Assembly (NCBI RefSeq): GCF_000308655.1 | Contig: NZ_BAGC01000040.1 | Coordinates: 248,001 to 312,000 of the forward strand | DNA from: Nocardia niigatensis NBRC 100131 | Lineage (GTDB): Bacteria > Actinomycetota > Actinomycetes > Mycobacteriales > Mycobacteriaceae | Direction: 5' to 3' | DNA length: 64,000 bases | In this document: positions 16,752 through 25,347 of the stretch, one piece after another | Layout of the letters: the number at the start of each line of letters is the position of its first letter | Numbering within the stretch: the first letter of the stretch is position 1 | Position numbers and translations under genes: made by a program | The notes under the pieces: model-generated | What the model was told of the DNA's origin: nothing | Seen by the model: only the letters and a program-made list of their open reading frames with translations | Database searches by the model: none

Positions 16752-16933
16752 CAGTCCATCCTGTCTGCCACTTCGTCTTGAAGTCGTTGCGGGCCCATCA
16801 TTTCCGACGCAACGTGACGCGGGCAATTTCTGCTCCCGGCTCGATCCGCTGTCGGATGTTCGCACCGGACTGCCAGCGCCATCGGTGATCGTTGCGCGAG
16901 GTTCGAAGCCGTTTGCCGAATGAAAGGATTGCC

Positions 16934-17092
16934 ATGACCGAGTCACTGCCGCCGACCGCTGCCGTCCGCGTCGGACGCGCCAGTTTCGACCCGAGCAACT
17001 TCGCCGAGTTCGAGGCGCTCATCAGGAAGCGGGCGGAGTACCTGGTCCTGGGTCCTGGCTCGCCACCAGACCTGATCGGCCCAGCTCGGTAG
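16934..17092 (+). pseudogene. N-terminal remnant of an ABM-like monooxygenase
   Basis: From ATG 16934 the frame encodes 52 residues including AAVRVGRASFDPSNFAEFEA and LIRKRAEYLV, which is the first strand and helix of an antibiotic-biosynthesis-monooxygenase-like barrel. It then loses similarity and stops at 17092, just before the VOC gene, lacking the remaining two thirds of the domain. Confidence 0.5.
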
Positions 17093-17102
17093 CATGCGAC
17101 GC

Positions 17103-17540
17103 ATGGCCATCAAACTCGAGAACGTCGGCATCGCCGTTCGTGACCTCGAAGCAGCGATCGCGTTTTTCACCGATCTTGGTCTCACCGTCGTCGGCCGTGA
17201 CACAGTCAGCGGCGAGTGGACCGATACTGCCGTCGGCCTTGATGGCAACCACGCACACATTGCGATGCTCCAGACGCCGGACGGTCATGGTCGCATCGAG
17301 CTCTTCGAGTACATCCATCCCGAAGCGATCGAGTCGAAGCCCACTCGTCCCAATGAGATTGGCATGCACCGCGTCGCGTTCTCAGTCGATGACATCGACA
17401 AGGCCCTCGAGATAGCCGCGAAGCACGGCTGCCATCCGCTTCGTGGGGTGGCGACCTATGAGGACATCTACAAGCTCACCTATGTCCGCGGTCCCAGCGA
17501 CATCATCGTGATGCTCGCTGAGGAGCTGAAGAAGAGCTGA
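17103..17540 (+). CDS. VOC-family (glyoxalase/dioxygenase fold) protein
   Basis: A 145-residue single VOC protein: KLENVGIAVRDLEAAIAFFT with LGLTVVGRDTVSG in the first beta-alpha-beta module and GMHRVAFSVDDIDKALEIAA with LTYVRGPSDIIVMLAEEL in the second. Metal-ligand positions (H/E) are partly present (GHGRIELFEYIHP, GMHRVAF). The family covers glyoxalases, dioxygenases and resistance proteins; no substrate can be named. ATG 17103 begins the conserved domain; ATG 17094 is possible. The region is somewhat less GC-rich at third positions than its neighbours, which may mean recent acquisition. Confidence 0.8.
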   Translation: MAIKLENVGIAVRDLEAAIAFFTDLGLTVVGRDTVSGEWTDTAVGLDGNHAHIAMLQTPDGHGRIELFEYIHPEAIESKPTRPNEIGMHRVAFSVDDIDKALEIAAKHGCHPLRGVATYEDIYKLTYVRGPSDIIVMLAEELKKS

Positions 17541-17953
17541 CCGCCGCCAGACCCGAAATTTGGCCTCGTAGATGTCGGTTCGTCGTGCGGGGTATGACCG
17601 TAGTGCCCTCGGGGGTGGCACGTACAGCAGCATCCGACGGTACGGGTTCGCGCGCGGGTGGAAGCAACGTCCTGTCCTGACGCACACTCACGCCGAGTTC
17701 GGAACAAACGGTGTAGTCACGCACTACGGACTGCAAATCTCCCGAAATTCGCCAATTCCTCAGTGGTTGTGCGAGTTTGGATCGTATCGACTGTAGCCGT
17801 GCACTGATCCGCCGCTGATCGTGCCGACCGAACCGACCGGCTCGACCGCTCGCGTGATCAACAGGCAGACCGCCGACCATCAGCGGTATGTAGCCGATGG
17901 GCGCGCTCGGTAACACAGCACATTGCCGAGCGCGACGTCACGGAGTCGTCCGT
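17541..17953. other. Stretch without a gene
   Basis: About 410 bases between the VOC gene and the HadAB-like gene. Frames on both strands lack coherent protein features and the stretch from 17690 to 17800 is comparatively AT-rich. I see no convincing promoter, repeat or terminator. Confidence 0.5.
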
Positions 17954-18994
17954 CTATTTGAGGCGGATGTCTGTAGTGGCCAGGCCGAAGATCTTGCGGC
18001 CGCCGGATTTCGCGGTGAGGACGACTGTGGCGGTTCTGGTTTCCGGGTCGATCGATTTGATCCGGCCGGTGAACTCCACCTCCCCGGCCGAGGCTGCTTC
18101 GACGACCGTGTAGTTCGACAGCCGGGCTCCGTACCGGATGATGGCGCCGGGGTCGCCGAGCCAGTCGGTGACGAATCCGGCTCCGAGGCCCATGGTGAGC
18201 ATGCCGTGCGCGATCACATCGGGAAGGCCGGCCAGTGAAGCGACTCCCTCGTTCCAGTGGATCGGATTCACATCACCGGCGACGCCCGCGTAGTTCACCA
18301 GGTCGCCCCGGGTCAGTCGGACGGTCCGGGCCGGTAGCTCGTCGCCGACGGCGATGTCGTCGAAGCCGATTGCCGTGTGCGGCAAACGTGTTCGCGACAC
18401 GTCCGAATGTTGAGGGGCGGCCTGCGCGGGCTGATCGGTCGTTGTCTGCCCGGCGGCGTGCGGAGCCGAAGCCGCGGGCGTCGGCGCGACTTCCAATCCG
18501 CTCATGACCACGCCCGCGAGGGCATCGCTGATCTCGGCATCGATGTCAGCGCTGGTGATGCCCACGACCGTCGTGTGCATGATTTGCACGATCTGGCCGG
18601 ACTGGTCGGTGAATGTGTTGGTGATCGTGATCAGGTCCTTGCCTGCGACACGGCGAACCGAGGCCAGTTCGACATCACTGGTCAATCGGTCACCGGCCAG
18701 GAGAGGTCTGTACATCTCGAAGACCTGATCGGTGTGCACGAACATGTCGTAGCCGGTCATGACGTTCTCGAGCAGAGCACGATTGGCCCGCATGGCGACG
18801 ATCGAGGCGAACGTGCTCGGCGCGACCAGGCCGGCGTACCCGAGTTCGTTCGCGGCGGGCTCGCTCCAGTGTGCTGGATGGGAGTCCTGGACAGCTCGCG
18901 CGTATTCGCGGATCTTCTCCCGACCAACTTCGTAGTAGTCATCGACGCGATAGCGATAGCCGACCAGCCCGGCAACATCGAACGCTGTCTCCAT
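17954..18994 (-). CDS. Fused HadA/HadB-type (MaoC-like) hydroxyacyl dehydratase
   Basis: A 346-residue protein with two hotdog domains. Residues 1-160 are a HadA/HadC-like FAS1 dehydratase N-domain (VGREKIREYARAVQDSHPAH, GLVAPSTFASIV, LLAGDRLTSDVELASVRRV). After an Ala/Pro/Gln-rich linker (about 170-205), residues 210-346 are a HadB-like MaoC domain with the catalytic signature VAGDVNPIHWNEG and IAHGMLTMGLG. In mycobacteria HadA and HadB are separate subunits of the mycolic-acid FAS-II dehydratase; fused versions act on other acyl-CoA or polyketide substrates. ATG 18994 has a GGGGAGG site. Confidence 0.88.
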   Translation of the reverse strand: METAFDVAGLVGYRYRVDDYYEVGREKIREYARAVQDSHPAHWSEPAANELGYAGLVAPSTFASIVAMRANRALLENVMTGYDMFVHTDQVFEMYRPLLAGDRLTSDVELASVRRVAGKDLITITNTFTDQSGQIVQIMHTTVVGITSADIDAEISDALAGVVMSGLEVAPTPAASAPHAAGQTTTDQPAQAAPQHSDVSRTRLPHTAIGFDDIAVGDELPARTVRLTRGDLVNYAGVAGDVNPIHWNEGVASLAGLPDVIAHGMLTMGLGAGFVTDWLGDPGAIIRYGARLSNYTVVEAASAGEVEFTGRIKSIDPETRTATVVLTAKSGGRKIFGLATTDIRLK

Positions 18995-18997
18995 CAA

Positions 18998-19558
18998 GCC
19001 TCCCCTTCATCGTTTTGATCGACCCAGATCCGGATCCGCAGGTCCGAGTTCGTGAGCAGGGACCACTCTTCCACAGGACAGCACGCTTGCTGAGGCGAAC
19101 AATCGGGCCTGCCGTCGAGACTGCCAGGTCACGGCAACAGAACCAACTTACGAAGGAACACAGAACGATCTGAACGATGGCCTGGGCCCATCCTCAGCTC
19201 GAGGTCGAATATCCCGCATTGCCGCGACCCCCGTGTTTCGAGGCGACCAACGCATGTGCCTGCCGGAGGATCGACTGGTCGAATTAGCCGGTTTCGTGAA
19301 CGGGGCGGGTTCGGAGCTGTGCTTCCGCTGCGGTGTGCAACGAGAACTGACCACCGAATGCCGGCCGTACGACGACCATCTCGGGCCGGGCGGGCTGGTG
19401 GCCGGCCGGCCACGGTTCGGCCGCCGTGACCGTCGAGGGCGACGGTGTTCGGCGGCCGGCCCTCGGCGGCCACCGCGGGGCAAGGAATTCGATAGAGATC
19501 TTTAAGCCCGCGCCCGTAGATTTCTAGGTGCTTCCCCACTCCGAGAGGGTGAAAGGCT
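18998..19558. other. Stretch without a confident gene
   Basis: About 560 bases upstream of the HadAB-like gene. One plus-strand frame (19233-19505) contains LPEDRLVELAGFVNGAGSEL with a CFRC pair, but the start is poor and the tail is Arg-rich antisense-like sequence, so I do not call it. A fitting promoter for HadAB should lie near 19000-19060 but none is clear. Confidence 0.45.
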
Positions 19559-19942
19559 ATGGCGCTCCGTATATCCGGTCGCGCGATTACCAGCGACATG
19601 ACTCCCGAGACCGCGCATCTGGTGTTCGGTCCCGGTGGTGGCACGTGGGTTCTGAGCTGGCTGCCGGGGTGGGATCTGACCCGGGAGCAGGCTATCGACG
19701 GGATGGCGCTGGACGAGATGTTGAGCGACCCCTCCCCTGCCGATGGGGAGTTCGCGTTGGAAATGGCTGAGCTGCGGGCCGAATCGCTCGGGTTGCGGCT
19801 CGAGGATGCCGTGGTCCGGTTGTTCGCGCGGATCGCCGAACGGGATCGGCAGCGGCAGTCGGGAACGGACGGGGCGGACCGTCCTCCGGGTGCGTCCGGG
19901 GGACGGTGCCGCCGCCAGTTGAATTCGATTGGCTCGCATTGA
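19559..19942 (+). CDS. Hypothetical protein
   Basis: A 127-residue protein from ATG 19559 behind a GAGAGGGTGAAAGG site. The first 100 residues look like a folded acidic protein (MALRISGRAITSDMTPETAH, TWVLSWLPGWDLTREQAIDG, AELRAESLGLRLEDAVVRLF); the last 25 are Arg/Gly/Ser-rich. No signal peptide, membrane segment or known motif. No family recognised. Confidence 0.6.
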   Translation: MALRISGRAITSDMTPETAHLVFGPGGGTWVLSWLPGWDLTREQAIDGMALDEMLSDPSPADGEFALEMAELRAESLGLRLEDAVVRLFARIAERDRQRQSGTDGADRPPGASGGRCRRQLNSIGSH

Positions 19943-19997
19943 GGTTCCGCGTTACGTTGAGTCTTCGCCCAGCGGGGGAGGCTGAACGCTGGGGATC

Positions 19998-20234
19998 ATG
20001 GATTCACGGCGGGGAGCCGGGTACGCCAGGGCCGCGGCAGCGATCCTGCTGGCCTGCTTGTGCGTGACGGCCGCGTGTACATCTCCCACCCGCGGTGAGC
20101 GGGCGCTGGACGCGGACCTGGTGCGCACCATCGACGAGATCCTGGCCACGCCTATGGCCGCGGGACTGATTCCCGGCGCCGAGGTCGCCATCGTCGATCC
20201 GGAGCAGGGCACCTACAACGTGGGCCGCCAGTGA
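19998..20234 (+). pseudogene. N-terminal remnant of a lipoprotein of the serine beta-lactamase-like family
   Basis: From ATG 19998 the product has a lipoprotein signal (AAAAILLACLCVTAACTSP, lipobox cysteine at residue about 28) followed by LVRTIDEILATPMAAGLIPG and AEVAIVDPEQGTY, matching the start of class-C-like beta-lactamase/DD-peptidase proteins. The frame stops at 20234, before the SxxK catalytic region, so only the first 78 residues remain. It is fused to a second remnant in a different frame. Confidence 0.5.
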
Positions 20235-20448
20235 CGCGACCGAGCCAACCCGCTATCGGATCCACGACGTGCCTCTGCTGCGTCACGGCCTGCTGATGGC
20301 GACCGGCACCGTGCGTTTCGGGTCCCACACCCTGCCGATCGCGATCCCGTTCAACGCCGTAGACGGTGCATGGCAGATCCTTCCGAACTGGATCTGTCAG
20401 TGTTCGACCGGCCCGGACCGACCCACCGCCCGCGTTGCGCTCGCGTAG
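20230..20448 (+). pseudogene. C-terminal remnant of a secreted protein
   Basis: In the frame ending at TAG 20446-20448 the sequence reads YRIHDVPLLRHGLLMATGTV, then RFGSHTLPIAIPFNAVDGAW and QILPNWIC, resembling the cystatin-like C-terminal domain of small actinobacterial secreted antigens (MTB12/LppP-like, ending with dG-W-x-x-x-x-x-x-C). No start precedes it; it abuts the beta-lactamase-like remnant. Confidence 0.4.
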
Positions 20449-20611
20449 GCCGCGCGCGATCCACCGGCCCGGGTAGCCGGAAACCATTGGGGGATTTCTC
20501 CCTAATCAGTCCGCTCGGGGTACCGCTGGGCCGATGTCGGTGATCGTTTTCGGCTGAACATCAGGCAAACTCGGATGCGCAAACCGCACACGAGCTCTTG
20601 GGAGTGAATGA

Positions 20612-20926
20612 ATGCGCAAGATCCTGCCCTCCACCCTGCTGGCCGCCAGCGCCGTGGGCGCCCTGCTGGTGCTGCCCGCCGGCGCCGCCAACGCCCTCAC
20701 CCCGGCCTGCCAGGCCGCCAACGACATCCTTGCCAGCTACGGTTCGCTCGGCCCGAGCCCGCAGCAGAAGCAGGACGCTGCCGACCGCCTGCACGGCATC
20801 GATGCCAGCGGCCAGGAGAAGTGGGCGATCGACAACTACGCCGACGCGCTCGCCAAGGGCGACGTCGCGCTGGTCGGCAACAACGCCGCCATCCTGAACG
20901 GCGTCTGCAACACCGGCGGCCAGTAG
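20612..20926 (+). CDS. Small secreted protein of unknown function
   Basis: A 104-residue protein starting with a Sec signal (MRKILPSTLLAASAVGALLV, cleavage after AANA). The mature part of about 76 residues is mostly helical and has two cysteines near its ends (LTPACQAAND and NGVCNTGGQ), probably joined by a disulphide. Family not recognised. GGGAG lies ahead of ATG 20612 and a very strong hairpin follows the gene, so it is probably a single, well-expressed unit. Confidence 0.75.
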   Translation: MRKILPSTLLAASAVGALLVLPAGAANALTPACQAANDILASYGSLGPSPQQKQDAADRLHGIDASGQEKWAIDNYADALAKGDVALVGNNAAILNGVCNTGGQ

Positions 20927-20942
20927 TTCTTCTCGCTCCGCA

Positions 20943-20988
20943 GCACACTTCGGGCCGGGACACGACGGTGTCCCGGCCCGAAGTGTGC
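20943..20988 (+). terminator. Very strong hairpin terminator
   Basis: A perfect 21-bp inverted repeat (20943-20963 against 20968-20988, starting GCACACTTCGGGCC) with a 4-base GACG loop, 16 bases after the stop of the small secreted protein. No T-run, as is common in actinobacteria. Confidence 0.85.
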
Positions 20989-21485
20989 GGGCCGACGCCG
21001 CGGCTCACGACTGCGCTCGCGGCTACCAATCCCTGTACGGCCCAGCCGATTCGCCCCAATGCCCGCCTGTTCGTCATGCACCCTTCCGGTTCGATCACCT
21101 CGCATCCACGCGAAGGCGACGAACGCTAACTGCCAAACTGTGAATCGATTGAATTTCAGATAATCCGGTCGGCCATTGGCGGGCACAGATTGTGCGACCG
21201 GATGACCTTTCCGGACTGAACCGGAAGGTGTCGGCACGGGTGGCCCCGCTCCGGTTCCGATGGCAGACAAAGCATTCCGCTGAGTGTTTGCTACAGTCGC
21301 CGGGAAGCGCCGCGCCCCACCCTGGGACGAGACCCCGAAACCAGATGACACAGTCACGATTTCACAATTCACGCCGAGGGTTCAGGACCGTGTGCTGATG
21401 GCTTGCTGCTAGTCTTCGATGCGCGGCGCCCCGGCTATGTTCGCCAGCGCCGGAGCGTGCCCGTGTCGAGATGGTGGAGGTTGGG
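20989..21485. other. Intergenic stretch upstream of an AraC gene
   Basis: About 500 bases with no gene I can support on either strand. The part from 21120 to 21170 is clearly more AT-rich and may include promoter or operator sequence. Confidence 0.5.
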
Positions 21486-22502
21486 ATGGCCGTCGTTTTC
21501 GACACGCGGCCGCTGCCGCGGCACGAACGGGCCGCGGCGATGGCGGCGACCATCGAGGAGGGGGTTGCGGCGGCGGATGTGCGATTCGCGGATCCGCGTG
21601 CGGTGCACGGCCGTATCGAGATGTGGTCCTTCGGCGCCGTTCAGGTGTTCCGGTCCGAGTCCGCCGGTGTGGAGGTGCTCAGGACCGCCCGGCATGTGCG
21701 GGCCGGCCCGGCCGGGATCGTGGGCGTCGCGCGTCAACTCGACGGCACCCGGGTACACGAGCACCACGGCGTTCAGGAGGTGCTGACGCCCGGAACGTTC
21801 GGTGTCGTGGACGTCGATGCTCCGTTCTCGTTGCGGGTACCGAGCCCGTCGATCAGTGTGAGCCTGCGGGTTTCGCTCGACGACCTGGATCTGCCGGGCG
21901 ATACGCTGCGGGCCGCGGCGCTCGGGGTGCGCGCCAGTCCGCTGTATCCGATGGTGTCCGGGTTCATCGCCGATCTCGCCTGCCGGGCCGAGGACCTCGA
22001 ATCCGATCCGGGCGCAGTCGAACTCGGGCGATCGTCCGTGGATCTGATTCGGGCGCTGGTGGTGTCGGCCGCCGGTGGCCGCGCGGCCGACGGGTCGGGC
22101 GCGGCGCTGCCCTCCGCACTACTGATGCAGCAGATCGAGACCTATCTGCGGGCGCATCTGCGACGCCATGACGTGACCGCGGCCGAAGTCGCGGCCGCGC
22201 ACAATATTTCGGTGCGGCAGCTGTACCGGCTGTGGGCCGATGCCGGGCGGTCGATGCGGCAGTGGATGATCGAGGAGCGACTGGCGCTGGCGCGCCGGAT
22301 GCTGATCGATCCACGGCATGCCGACCGGACCATCGGCTGGATCGCCCGTGCCACCGGGTTCCGGGATGCCAGTCACTTCACCCGCCGGTTTCGTGCCGCC
22401 TATGATGTGGGGCCGCGTGATTGGCGAGCCACGGGTGAAGCTTCGGCCGACGGTCAGGCGATGGCTCCGGCGTATCGCCAGTCCCGCGGTGTCATGCCGT
22501 AG
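21486..22502 (+). CDS. AraC-family regulator (AraC_binding_2 type)
   Basis: A 338-residue transcription factor. The C-terminal 110 residues hold the double helix-turn-helix of AraC proteins: VTAAEVAAAHNISVRQLYRL, then RTIGWIARATGFRDASHFTR and RRFRAAYDVGPRDWR. The N-terminal two thirds match the AraC_binding_2-type ligand domain found in FeaR/NitR-like regulators. ATG 21486 is chosen; 21471 is in frame. Its 3' end overlaps the 3' end of a similar regulator on the other strand by 49 bases. Confidence 0.9.
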   Translation: MAVVFDTRPLPRHERAAAMAATIEEGVAAADVRFADPRAVHGRIEMWSFGAVQVFRSESAGVEVLRTARHVRAGPAGIVGVARQLDGTRVHEHHGVQEVLTPGTFGVVDVDAPFSLRVPSPSISVSLRVSLDDLDLPGDTLRAAALGVRASPLYPMVSGFIADLACRAEDLESDPGAVELGRSSVDLIRALVVSAAGGRAADGSGAALPSALLMQQIETYLRAHLRRHDVTAAEVAAAHNISVRQLYRLWADAGRSMRQWMIEERLALARRMLIDPRHADRTIGWIARATGFRDASHFTRRFRAAYDVGPRDWRATGEASADGQAMAPAYRQSRGVMP

Positions 22503-23413
22503 GCGGCACGGAATCGCCGGGTGAAGTGGGTCGCGTCGCGGAATCCCACGGTGTGGGCAATGGCGCTGATGGTGCGGCCGCCGTGCGCGGGATCCACCAG
22601 CAGGGCGCGCGCGGCGGCGAGTCGCTCGGCAATGATCCACTGCTCCAGCCGGATTCCGGCGCCGGCGCACAGCCGGTACAGGTAGCGCGGTGACATGTTG
22701 TGGGCCGCGGCGATCTGCTCGACTCGCAGGTCCGGGTCGTTGAGGTGCGCCCGCACGTAGCTCTGGACCGTGCGGACCACGGTCGACTGTGCGGGCGCGG
22801 CCTTGTCGCCGGCCGCGGGCCCGGAGGCCGACAGCAGCAGGGCCCGGACCATCTCGACACAGCACTGGCCGACCATGACGGCGGCGGGATCGCGTTCGAG
22901 CGCCTCCGCGCCTTCGATGAGTTCGGTGATCTGACCGGCGATCATGTCGTGCAGCGGGCTGTCCCGCAGCCGGCCGGTGGCGGCCGCCACGGTTTCGGCC
23001 GACAGTCCGAGCCGGTCCCGGGGGATGGCGACGCACCATGATTCGCCGACGCCGTCCCATCCGGCCTCGAAGGGGGCCGCGAAGTCCCAGACGGCGCACT
23101 CCCCCGGTTCGGTGACGGTGTGCCGACCGTGCTGGTACTGATGCCGCACGGCTTGGCGCTGCAGCATGATGGCGACCGCGGAGGAGGGGGTCCGGTGAAT
23201 GTGGGCGGGGGTGCGGCGCACCCGGACTCCGGAAAGGCGGATGCGGTGCAGGGTGGCCACGCCGAGCCGCCATTTCTCGTGCTGGGCGACGATGCGTTCC
23301 GGCGGGTCCAGCATCTCCGCATCCACTTGCAGAGCAACCGATTCGGCCAGTTCGGTGACCATTCCGAATCTCTTCTCGACCGGGTACGACTGCGCGTCCA
23401 TCAGGACAGCCAT
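22454..23413 (-). CDS. AraC-family regulator, tail-to-tail paralogue
   Basis: A 319-residue AraC protein. The DNA-binding domain reads LRVEQIAAAHNMSPRYLYRL, then RTISAIAHTVGFRDATHFTR and RRFRAAYGMTPRDWR, closely parallel to the plus-strand neighbour. The N-terminal domain (MAVLMDAQSYPVEKRFGMVT onward) is of the same AraC_binding_2 class but more diverged. ATG 23413 has a GGGGAG site; longer frames upstream have no coding character. The two genes converge and overlap at 22454-22502. Confidence 0.9.
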   Translation of the reverse strand: MAVLMDAQSYPVEKRFGMVTELAESVALQVDAEMLDPPERIVAQHEKWRLGVATLHRIRLSGVRVRRTPAHIHRTPSSAVAIMLQRQAVRHQYQHGRHTVTEPGECAVWDFAAPFEAGWDGVGESWCVAIPRDRLGLSAETVAAATGRLRDSPLHDMIAGQITELIEGAEALERDPAAVMVGQCCVEMVRALLLSASGPAAGDKAAPAQSTVVRTVQSYVRAHLNDPDLRVEQIAAAHNMSPRYLYRLCAGAGIRLEQWIIAERLAAARALLVDPAHGGRTISAIAHTVGFRDATHFTRRFRAAYGMTPRDWRYAGAIA

Positions 23414-24115
23414 TTCAACTCCCCTCGGAGCCCGCCCGACCACAGGCTCCACATCGGTGCCGAACATAACGACTGGCTTGATCTTAAAAAGCGGCGTGTG
23501 AAGTTCATGCATTGGCGGAAGGCGCATTACGAGGAACGCAGTGCTGAAAACTCGCGCGCCCGAATCGGTCCGGTGGGAGCGACCTGCGATTCCGCACCAC
23601 ACGACCGGCCCTGAGCGCCGGGGTCGGTGGCAGTCACAAGCGATAAACGTGCGCCCACAGCAAAATTGCGGATCCTCGTTCGCCGTGTCCTGACGCGGGA
23701 ATGGTCCGCCCGAGAGGGCTCCGACGCCCGCGGCGCGAGATGTGTTCCGCGGCAGATTCGTTCCGCGGCCGGCCGTCGCACTCCCCTGCAGGTGGTTCGC
23801 CGACGGCCGGCCGCAGCTGTGGAGCTGGGCGGCGAGGCGGCTCACTGCGTCGCCGGCCCGCAACGACTCTAGGAATCCGGCCCGGGCCTGGCTATGACCC
23901 TGTGTGCACAGCTGTCGGCCCAGAGTGACCGTGGCCCACAGGGTTATCCACCGGCCGCGGCGGCGAAACATGGGGACGCTGTCAGTCGAACAGCTGGCAC
24001 GCACAGCACCGATCGCGAGGTTGTGCGGGCTTAGCGTGGAAAGTGGGCGGCATCACAGCGTCGCCATCGTGAAGAGACAGGGGTCCGGGTGTATCCGAAG
24101 GTGGATATCGATTAT
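23414..24115. other. 700-base intergenic stretch
   Basis: Between the divergent AraC and XRE-type genes. It contains no frame with coherent protein features. A single DnaA-box-like TTATCCACC lies near 23944 and a few short GC-rich inverted repeats (for example GCCGGCCG clusters around 23770-23815), none diagnostic. Confidence 0.45.
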
Positions 24116-24883
24116 ATGGCGGACCTCGAGCCGCCGAGTTTCGGAGAATCGCTGCGGCGGCTCCGCGACGAACGCCGGGTCTCGCGTGAGCGTCTGGCGA
24201 TGACGGCGGGTGTCAGCGCCAGCTACATCACCCATCTGGAACTCGGGCGGCGGGGACGGCCGACCCAGTCCGTGGTCGAAGCGCTGCTCCGATACCTCGA
24301 TCGGGTGCACCCGGTCTCGCATCGATCGCGTCGATACCTGTTCGACCTGGCCGGGCTACGAGACCCCGCCGCCCCCGATCCCGCGGAGTTGCGCGCGGCC
24401 ATCACGCCCGGAATGCGCGCCCGCCTCGACCGGCTGGGACCGGATCCCGCCGGATACTTCGATTCCCGCTGGAATGTGCTGGCCTTGAATCAGGCGGCGC
24501 GCCAGGCGTTTCCCGGGCTGACCGAGGAAAGCTGCTGGCTGACCTGGCTGTTCGAGGATCCGCGGGCGCGCGAGGCGATCGCCGACGTGGACGCCGTCGC
24601 CGCGGCGTCCGTGGAGGTGCTGCGGGCGCGCATCGCCACCCTGGACTCCCCGGAATGGTCGCGGCCGTATCTGAAGGAACTCGGATGGCATCCGGAGTTC
24701 CGGCGCCTGTGGGGGCAACAGCGCGGCCATGAGGGCGGGAATCGGTCGGTGCAGGTCCGCGATATTCGCGCCCGGACGCAATTCGACCTGGATGTGCAGT
24801 TGTACGACGTGGAAAGCGCCCGCTATCCGGGATGGATTCGCATGCTGTGGTGCACCGTGCAGGACACCGACGAATCTCGCTGA
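24116..24883 (+). CDS. XRE-type regulator with MmyB-like ligand domain
   Basis: A 255-residue protein with an N-terminal Cro/C1 helix-turn-helix (FGESLRRLRDERRVSRERLA, AGVSASYITHLELGRRGRPT) and a C-terminal MmyB-like (PAS-type) domain: PAGYFDSRWNVLALNQAARQ, then TWLFEDPRAREAI and RDIRARTQFDLDVQLYD. Members bind fatty-acid-like ligands and usually control an adjacent short-chain dehydrogenase or oxidoreductase; no such gene is next to it here. ATG 24116 is chosen; GTG 24089 is also possible. Confidence 0.87.
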   Translation: MADLEPPSFGESLRRLRDERRVSRERLAMTAGVSASYITHLELGRRGRPTQSVVEALLRYLDRVHPVSHRSRRYLFDLAGLRDPAAPDPAELRAAITPGMRARLDRLGPDPAGYFDSRWNVLALNQAARQAFPGLTEESCWLTWLFEDPRAREAIADVDAVAAASVEVLRARIATLDSPEWSRPYLKELGWHPEFRRLWGQQRGHEGGNRSVQVRDIRARTQFDLDVQLYDVESARYPGWIRMLWCTVQDTDESR

Positions 24884-24898
24884 TCCTCGCGTCTTGCC

Positions 24899-24914
24899 TT
24901 GACGTCCAGGTCAA
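24899..24914. promoter_or_regulatory. Dyad upstream of the MerR gene
   Basis: TTGAC-N6-GTCAA (24899-24914) lies 17 bases before the MerR start. TTGAC can also serve as a -35 element, and MerR-type regulators bind dyads near or within the -35/-10 spacer, so this is the likely autoregulatory operator. A matching -10 is not obvious. Confidence 0.5.
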
Positions 24915-24930
24915 CGTTTACGGTCGGTCC

Positions 24931-25347
24931 ATGCGGATCGGTGAGCTGGCCAAACAGGCGGGAACGACAACCCGGGCACTGCGGTTCTACGAGTCGCAAG
25001 GCTTGCTCGAGGCACGCCGGGAGACCAACGGCTATCGCGAGTACAGCGAAGCCGACGCGCGGCTGGTCGAGGAAATTCTGACGCTGCAAGCCGTGGGGTT
25101 GAGCCTGGAGGACACGCGACCGTTCGTGGAATGCCTTCGGGCAGGCCATGATGCCGGAGACGCGTGCTCGGATTCGATCGACGTCTACCGCCGCCGACTC
25201 GGCGAAGTCGACGCCCTGATGGATCAGCTCGGCGCCCTGCGCACCGCCCTCGCCGGCAAACTCGCAGCGGCGCAGGCCCGGCAGGCCGATTCATGCTGCG
25301 GCAGTGCGCTGCCGACATCCGGCTCGTCCGAAGCGAAGGAATTCTGA
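24931..25347 (+). CDS. MerR-family regulator
   Basis: A 138-residue MerR protein. The winged helix is MRIGELAKQAGTTTRALRFY followed by ESQGLLEARRETNGYREYS; a dimerisation helix follows and the C-terminus has a Cys pair (DSCCGSALP) plus an isolated Cys in DAGDACSD, suggesting a thiol or metal sensor. Its stop overlaps the start of a thioredoxin gene (TGATG at 25345-25349), so it probably regulates redox genes, as several MerR-thioredoxin pairs do in actinobacteria. ATG 24931 is the only sensible start. Confidence 0.9.
   Translation: MRIGELAKQAGTTTRALRFYESQGLLEARRETNGYREYSEADARLVEEILTLQAVGLSLEDTRPFVECLRAGHDAGDACSDSIDVYRRRLGEVDALMDQLGALRTALAGKLAAAQARQADSCCGSALPTSGSSEAKEF

Noticed and set aside
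19233..19505. Possible small zinc-knuckle protein (CFRC)
   Set aside because: Only one Cys pair, poor start context and an Arg-rich tail; no family resemblance.
22503..23273. Long minus-strand frame (22119-23273) across both AraC genes
   Set aside because: It is Arg/Pro-rich antisense of real genes with no domain, a common artefact in high-GC DNA.
23935..23955. DnaA-box-like TTATCCACC as part of a replication origin
   Set aside because: Only one box is present, with no AT-rich unwinding region, dnaA or dnaN.
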